Assembly (NCBI GenBank): GCA_963757265.1 | Contig: CAVWRA010000006.1 | Location: 2,294,001-2,358,000 of the forward strand | From: CAIVVT01 sp963757265 | Lineage (GTDB): Bacteria; Acidobacteriota; Terriglobia; Bryobacterales; Bryobacteraceae | Direction of reading: 5' to 3' | Length of the DNA: 64,000 bases | Part shown: piece by piece, positions 60,481-64,000 of the stretch | How positions within the stretch are numbered: position 1 is the stretch's first letter | How the letters are laid out: the number at the start of each line of letters is the position of its first letter | Made by a program: the position numbers and the translations under genes | The notes under the pieces: model-generated | What the model was told of the DNA's origin: nothing | Seen by the model: only the letters and a program-made list of their open reading frames with translations | The model's database searches: none

Positions 60481-61746
60481 ATGAATGCCGAGATCATCGC
60501 CGCCGGCAGTGAACTGCTGACGCCGGCGCGCAGCGACACGAACTCATTGTGGCTGACGGCGCGGCTGAACGAGCTGGGCGTCGAAGTCACGCAAAAGACG
60601 ATCGTCGGCGACGACCGTGAGCGGCTCGCCGGCGCGGTGCGTGGTGCGCTGGAGCGCGTGGACATTGTGATGGTGACGGGCGGGCTGGGGCCGACCGAGG
60701 ACGACGTGACGCGGGAGGCGGTGGCGCAGGCGTTGGGGCGCGGGCTCGTTTTTTCAGAGGAGATCCAAAGCTGGATCGAGCAGCGCTTCGCGCGCTTCGG
60801 ACGGCGGATGGCCGCGATCAACCGGCGGCAGGCGTTTCTCATCGTGGGCGCGGAAAAGCTGGAGAACCCCAACGGCACGGCGCCGGGCCAGTGGATCGAC
60901 CTGGAAGGGAAGATGATCGCGCTGCTGCCCGGACCGCCGGGCGAGATGCAGCCGATGTTCGAGAGCGCGTGCGTGGCGCGGTTGCGGGAGCGCGTGCCGC
61001 GGCTGAGCATCCGGACGCGCTGTTACAGAGTGGCGGGGATGGGCGAGTCGGATCTGGACCAGTTGATCGCGCCGCTTTACAAGCCGTACGCGAACCCGGT
61101 GACGACGATTCTGGCGGCGGCTGGGGATATCCAGATCCACCTGCGGGCGCGCGCGGAAACGCCGGAGCAGGCCGAAGCGCTGGCGGCCGAGCTGGGCGCG
61201 AAGATCGAGGCCGCGCTGGGCGAGCGGATTTATTCGAAAGACGGGGCGCCGCTGGAGAGCGTGGTCGGGGAGCAGTTGAAGCACCGCGGCGAGACGATGG
61301 CGGTGGCGGAGAGCTGTACGGCTGGATTGCTGGGCGCGCGGATCACGGAAGTGGCGGGGGCGTCGGCGTGGTTCGCGGGCGGATTCCTGGTTTACCAGAC
61401 GCAGATGAAAACCCTGCTGCTGGGCGTGGACGCGGGGCTGATCGAATCGCACGGCGTCGTAAGCGAAGCCGTGGCCAAAGCGATGGCCGCCAGCGCGCGC
61501 GAGCGGACCGGGGCCACGTGGGCGCTGGCGGTGACGGGCGCGGCGGGGCCGGAGCCGGCGGGCAGCGCAGAGCCGGGGACGGTATGGATCGGCCTGGCTG
61601 GACCGGGAGGAACGGAGGCGCGGCGGCTGCGCTTCCCGGGCGATCGAGCACGAGTGCGCGCCTTCGCGGCGCAGAGCGCGCTGAATCTGCTGCGGCTGCG
61701 GTTGGCCGGCGCGGACGGAGCACTCGACAGATACTCAGACAGATGA
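60481..61746 (+). CDS. cinA: CinA: competence/damage-inducible protein, NMN amidohydrolase
   Basis: A 421-residue two-domain protein. The N-terminal MoCF-like domain starts AEIIAAGSELLTPARSDTNS and carries MVTGGLGPTEDDVTREAVAQ and LLPGPPGEMQPMF; the C-terminal PncC domain has AVAESCTAGLLGARITEVAG, GGFLVYQTQMKTLLLGV and ALAVTGAAGPEP. It recycles NMN in NAD salvage. The family TGG is TAG here, and TGIAGP is TGAAGP, both mild changes. Length is normal. Confidence 0.95.
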   Translation: MNAEIIAAGSELLTPARSDTNSLWLTARLNELGVEVTQKTIVGDDRERLAGAVRGALERVDIVMVTGGLGPTEDDVTREAVAQALGRGLVFSEEIQSWIEQRFARFGRRMAAINRRQAFLIVGAEKLENPNGTAPGQWIDLEGKMIALLPGPPGEMQPMFESACVARLRERVPRLSIRTRCYRVAGMGESDLDQLIAPLYKPYANPVTTILAAAGDIQIHLRARAETPEQAEALAAELGAKIEAALGERIYSKDGAPLESVVGEQLKHRGETMAVAESCTAGLLGARITEVAGASAWFAGGFLVYQTQMKTLLLGVDAGLIESHGVVSEAVAKAMAASARERTGATWALAVTGAAGPEPAGSAEPGTVWIGLAGPGGTEARRLRFPGDRARVRAFAAQSALNLLRLRLAGADGALDRYSDR

Positions 61747-61827
61747 TCCGGGCCGACGCGCGTGAGTTAACCCGGATATTTCACCAGCCATCGGCTGCGG
61801 CGCGCGATAGGGCCGCGTCTACTTTGT

Positions 61828-61889
61828 TGCGCTCCGTCGCCGTCCTCAACGTACCACCAAGTACGCCTGCGGGCGGCGACGGCGAGCGC
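61828..61889. repeat. Long intergenic hairpin
   Basis: Arms GCGCTCCGTCGCC (61828-61840) and GGCGACGGCGAGCGC (61875-61889) pair with one small bulge; an inner stem CGTAC/GTACG (61849-61853 with 61861-61865) encloses CACCAA. It lies directly upstream of dispersed repeat B copy 2 in the cinA-GH43 gap and looks like a mobile intergenic element. Confidence 0.65.
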
Positions 61890-61973
61890 GCCTCGTGGCT
61901 TTGTTTGATGTTGGGGCTTGATGTTGGGGCCCTCTCATCGCGCCTCGCTACGATCGCAAGTGAAACATCCGGG
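61886..61973. repeat. Dispersed intergenic repeat B, copy 2
   Basis: Copy of 2850-2924, here with an internal tandem duplication of GATGTTGGGG(CT) (61906-61930). It ends 22 bases before the GH43-like start codon and therefore sits in that gene's leader. Confidence 0.85.
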
Positions 61974-61995
61974 TTAAACTGCTCACAGGCCGATT

Positions 61996-63036
61996 ATGCA
62001 TAAGAATTTTCTTTTTCTCCTGGCGCTGCTGATTCCATTGGCCGGCGCCGGACGGGGCGACCGCGTCACCGCCTTCGAGCCGGGCAAAGCCTGGGTGGAC
62101 ACGGACGGCAACCGGATCCAGGCGCACGGCGGCGGGATGCTGGAGCGCAACGGCACCTATTACTGGTTCGGAGAGGACATGTCGGCGCCGACCGACGCGA
62201 AAACGCAGAACGTGGCGCTGACGGGCGTCTCGTGTTACTCGTCGCGGGATCTTCTGAACTGGAAGAACGAAGGGCTGGCGTTGCGGGCCGTGAAGGACGA
62301 TCCGGCGCACGACCTCGCTCCGGCCAACGCCGCCGAGCGGCCCAAGGTGATTTACAACCGCAGGACCGGGAAGTACGTCATGTGGCTGCACATCGACAGG
62401 AGTGTGCTTACCAAACAGGGGTGGTTCGGTTATGAGTACGCGCGCGCGGCAGTCGCGGTAGCCGACAAACCGGCCGGGCCTTACCGCTACCTGGGGAGCA
62501 TGCGTCCCGACGGGCAGGAGAGCCGCGACATGACGGTGTTCCAGGACCGGGACGGGAAGGCGTACCTGATCTTCTCCTCCCAGGGCAACCGGACCATGCA
62601 CATCTCCCTGCTGACGGACGACTACCTGAAGCCGAGCGGAAAGTCGGCCGAGGCGTTCGTGGATCAGTATCGCGAGGCGCCGGCCATGTTCCGGGCCGGC
62701 GACCGGTATTTCTTGATCACATCGAAGTGCACCGGCTGGAAGCCCAACCAGGCGCTGTATGCGGTGGCGCGTTCCCCGCTGGGCCCGTGGGAAGTAAAGG
62801 GCAACCCATGCACGGGCCCCGACGCGGAGCTCACTTTTCATTCACAAAGCACTTATGTGCTCCCGGTTCCGGGTCGGCGCGACGCCTTTATCTTTCTGGC
62901 CGACCGTTGGAACCCGCTCGATCTGGGCGATACGCGCGACGTCTGGCTGCCGCTGATCGTCTCGGGCGAGCGGATCGAGATCCCGTGGGCGGAGCGCTGG
63001 GATTTCACATTCTTCGACCGGCTGAAACGGCCGTGA
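61996..63036 (+). CDS. Secreted GH43-like beta-propeller glycosidase
   Basis: A 346-residue protein with a signal peptide (HKNFLFLLALLIPLAGAGRG) and a five-bladed-propeller pattern: IQAHGGGMLERNGTYYWFGE, ERPKVIYNRRTGKYVMWLHI, SRDMTVFQDRDGKAYLIFSS and EAPAMFRAGDRYFLITSKCT. These resemble GH43 exo-beta-1,3-galactanase-like enzymes, including the general-acid region near EAPAMF. It would act outside the cytoplasm on plant or microbial polysaccharide. The leader region is composed of dispersed repeats. Confidence 0.85.
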   Translation: MHKNFLFLLALLIPLAGAGRGDRVTAFEPGKAWVDTDGNRIQAHGGGMLERNGTYYWFGEDMSAPTDAKTQNVALTGVSCYSSRDLLNWKNEGLALRAVKDDPAHDLAPANAAERPKVIYNRRTGKYVMWLHIDRSVLTKQGWFGYEYARAAVAVADKPAGPYRYLGSMRPDGQESRDMTVFQDRDGKAYLIFSSQGNRTMHISLLTDDYLKPSGKSAEAFVDQYREAPAMFRAGDRYFLITSKCTGWKPNQALYAVARSPLGPWEVKGNPCTGPDAELTFHSQSTYVLPVPGRRDAFIFLADRWNPLDLGDTRDVWLPLIVSGERIEIPWAERWDFTFFDRLKRP

Positions 63037-63110
63037 GCAGGGGCTACGAGGGCGCGGAGAAATCGTTAGCGCACAACCGTCTCCCGGTCGCGGTTCTGCA
63101 AGCAGCTGCG

Positions 63111-63132
63111 GCTGCGGTTGGGTGGCCGCAGC
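63111..63132 (+). terminator. Hairpin after the GH43-like gene
   Basis: GCTGCGG-ttgggtgg-CCGCAGC, a perfect seven-base stem 75 bases after the stop codon; no T-tract. A degenerate REP-like unit (ACCGTCTCCCGGTCGCGG) precedes it at 63077. Confidence 0.35.
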
Positions 63133-63189
63133 GCCTTAACGTGAGGTGTAGCGATTGATCAGTATTGTGCTGGGCTTCTGGGGCGGGTG

Positions 63190-63217
63190 TCGGATGGCCC
63201 TTACAAGGGCCATCCGA
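63190..63217. terminator. Strong hairpin at the convergent gene ends
   Basis: TCGGATGGCCCTT-ac-AAGGGCCATCCGA: a perfect 13-base stem with a two-base loop, enclosed further by CGGGTG/CACCCG. It includes the stop codon (63201-63203) and last codons of the minus-strand gene. No T-tract; probably acts on both strands. Confidence 0.55.
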
Positions 63218-63746
63218 AATCCGGGCCGCACCCGAATGCAATATCAGTCCTGATCCTCCCCACGTGGCAGCCGTGACCTCTGTGCATGATCTCGATCCCC
63301 TTTGGAGACGCGTACACCCATATCCTGCCACCGGAGAAGTCGTGCCCTCCCTTGTCTGATGTTGCGTTGCTTGGCCTAGGAGGTCCGTACTTATTTCCGT
63401 ATTGCGCCAGCACGCAATCGCCGATCTTGCCGTCCGCATTCGATGGTTTCTCAAGCTCAAGGAGCATCCAATCCAGCCCTGAGTTGTGCCAGAGCGAGTC
63501 CATACCGAATATGACTTGAAAGTTCCCGCCGCAAAAGGGTTGAAGTTTGTCCAAGGTGTACCATTTCTTGAGATCTTGGCCGATTGGCGACGAATATGGC
63601 TTTACGTGTGCTCCGAACAGCCTTTCGATTTTGGCGGCGCTCATGCCCTCTCTGGTCCCGTTCCAAAGCTCGCCGCCGGGACAGGTGAGAGACAGCGAGA
63701 GAAGCAGTAGCAGGCATCTTGGCGCGGGTGCGCTGCAACGTAACAC
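63201..63746 (-). CDS. Secreted BamE/SmpA-like protein
   Basis: A 181-residue protein with a signal sequence (RCLLLLLSLSLTCPGGELWN). TREGMSAAKIERLFGAHVKP resembles the helix of BamE/SmpA/OmlA-fold proteins (GMT-x-x-x-V-x-x-LLG). The rest has several tyrosines, a GGHDFSGGRIWVYASPKGIE segment and a cysteine-containing C-terminus; beyond that fold guess I cannot name a function. GTG 63746 with GGGAGG 5 bases upstream is the chosen start; the frame to 63932 is otherwise rich in unlikely residues. The remaining 63747-64000 shows no supported gene. Confidence 0.6.
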   Translation of the reverse strand: MLRCSAPAPRCLLLLLSLSLTCPGGELWNGTREGMSAAKIERLFGAHVKPYSSPIGQDLKKWYTLDKLQPFCGGNFQVIFGMDSLWHNSGLDWMLLELEKPSNADGKIGDCVLAQYGNKYGPPRPSNATSDKGGHDFSGGRIWVYASPKGIEIMHRGHGCHVGRIRTDIAFGCGPDFGWPL

Positions 63747-64000
63747 CTCTTCCTCCCGCACAGATTCTACAATGGGCCTTCTGCTGGTGGGATGACTCGG
63801 CAACCCGTGGCTCGGCCGTTTCCCGCCGCAGTCGGAGTAAGAGCAGTCGCGGGCAAAATGGCCGAAGCCGGCGATTCTTGGCTCAACGCGGGACGGTACC
63901 CGAGTCTGTCGGAGATAGATTCTGGCGCGCATTGAAAACCTGGTGCTGGGCGGGTGCGGAATTCATCCAATCGGAGTGATGAAGAGATTCCGGACCTGTT

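Noticed and set aside
63719..63979. 86-residue plus-strand ORF at the right edge
   Set aside because: Low-complexity serine/arginine composition, no ribosome site, and antisense to the start of the secreted gene.

Overview
The window reads as a chromosomal segment of a high-GC, LPS-bearing Acidobacteriota, most like the Solibacter/Bryobacter group. This is inferred from gene content: a VWFA-related protein with TPRs, several Tat-exported Gfo/Idh/MocA oxidoreductases and glycosidases, lipid A genes, and short palindromic dispersed repeats. No 16S rRNA is present, so the taxonomy stays provisional.

Layout. 1-2.2 kb: a long Sel1-repeat protein running off the left edge. 2.2-2.9 kb: a repeat-rich gap with a 33-bp tandem REP-like array. 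2.9-15 kb (all minus): VWFA/TPR protein, APC permease, a Tat-exported six-hairpin glycosidase, a frameshifted TonB-dependent receptor overlapping a DUF58 gene, and a frameshifted Tat-exported glycosidase-like gene. 15-16.5 kb: DUF433/DUF5615 toxin-antitoxin pair and an unknown secreted protein. 16.8-19.3 kb: xylulokinase and a ROK sugar kinase. 19.6-21.1 kb: a complete IS110-family (IS1111-like) element inserted in a REP-like unit. 21.3-25.4 kb: oligopeptidase B, a Gfo/Idh/MocA oxidoreductase and a sugar isomerase-like TIM barrel. 25.6-30.1 kb: a histidine kinase and NtrC-type regulator behind a good sigma-54 promoter. 30.2-35.2 kb: UroD-like protein, a nuclease-like protein, and an aldo/keto reductase, enolase-superfamily dehydratase and Gfo/Idh/MocA group that looks like sugar-acid metabolism. 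35.2-40.5 kb: UvrC-like protein, two MacB/FtsX-type permeases and an alpha/beta hydrolase. 40.8-48 kb: tRNA-Arg, dnaE, accA, small proteins, a possible structured RNA, a DUF3800 gene and rpsT. 48-52.3 kb (minus): holA, lptE, an Asd-like protein, pssA and psd. 52.3-53.5 kb: M20 peptidase. 53.5-57.3 kb: fabZ, lpxA (frameshifted), lpxI, two small genes and a Gfo/Idh/MocA gene, a lipid A module. 57.3-61.7 kb: TonB, a small membrane protein, yacG, pgpA, an NHL protein and cinA. 62-64 kb: a GH43-like enzyme and a secreted BamE-like protein.

The most interesting object is the IS110 element. Its ends reconstruct cleanly to an uninterrupted REP unit with a CT core. The non-coding stretch after the transposase holds four short segments, in the order expected for a bridge RNA, matching the left target, right target, left donor and right donor sides of that core. 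Other notable points are the sigma-54 promoter of the two-component operon, three separate single-base frameshifts (one in the normally essential lpxA, suggesting assembly error), and a 140-bp overlap of DUF58 and TonB-receptor coding sequence.
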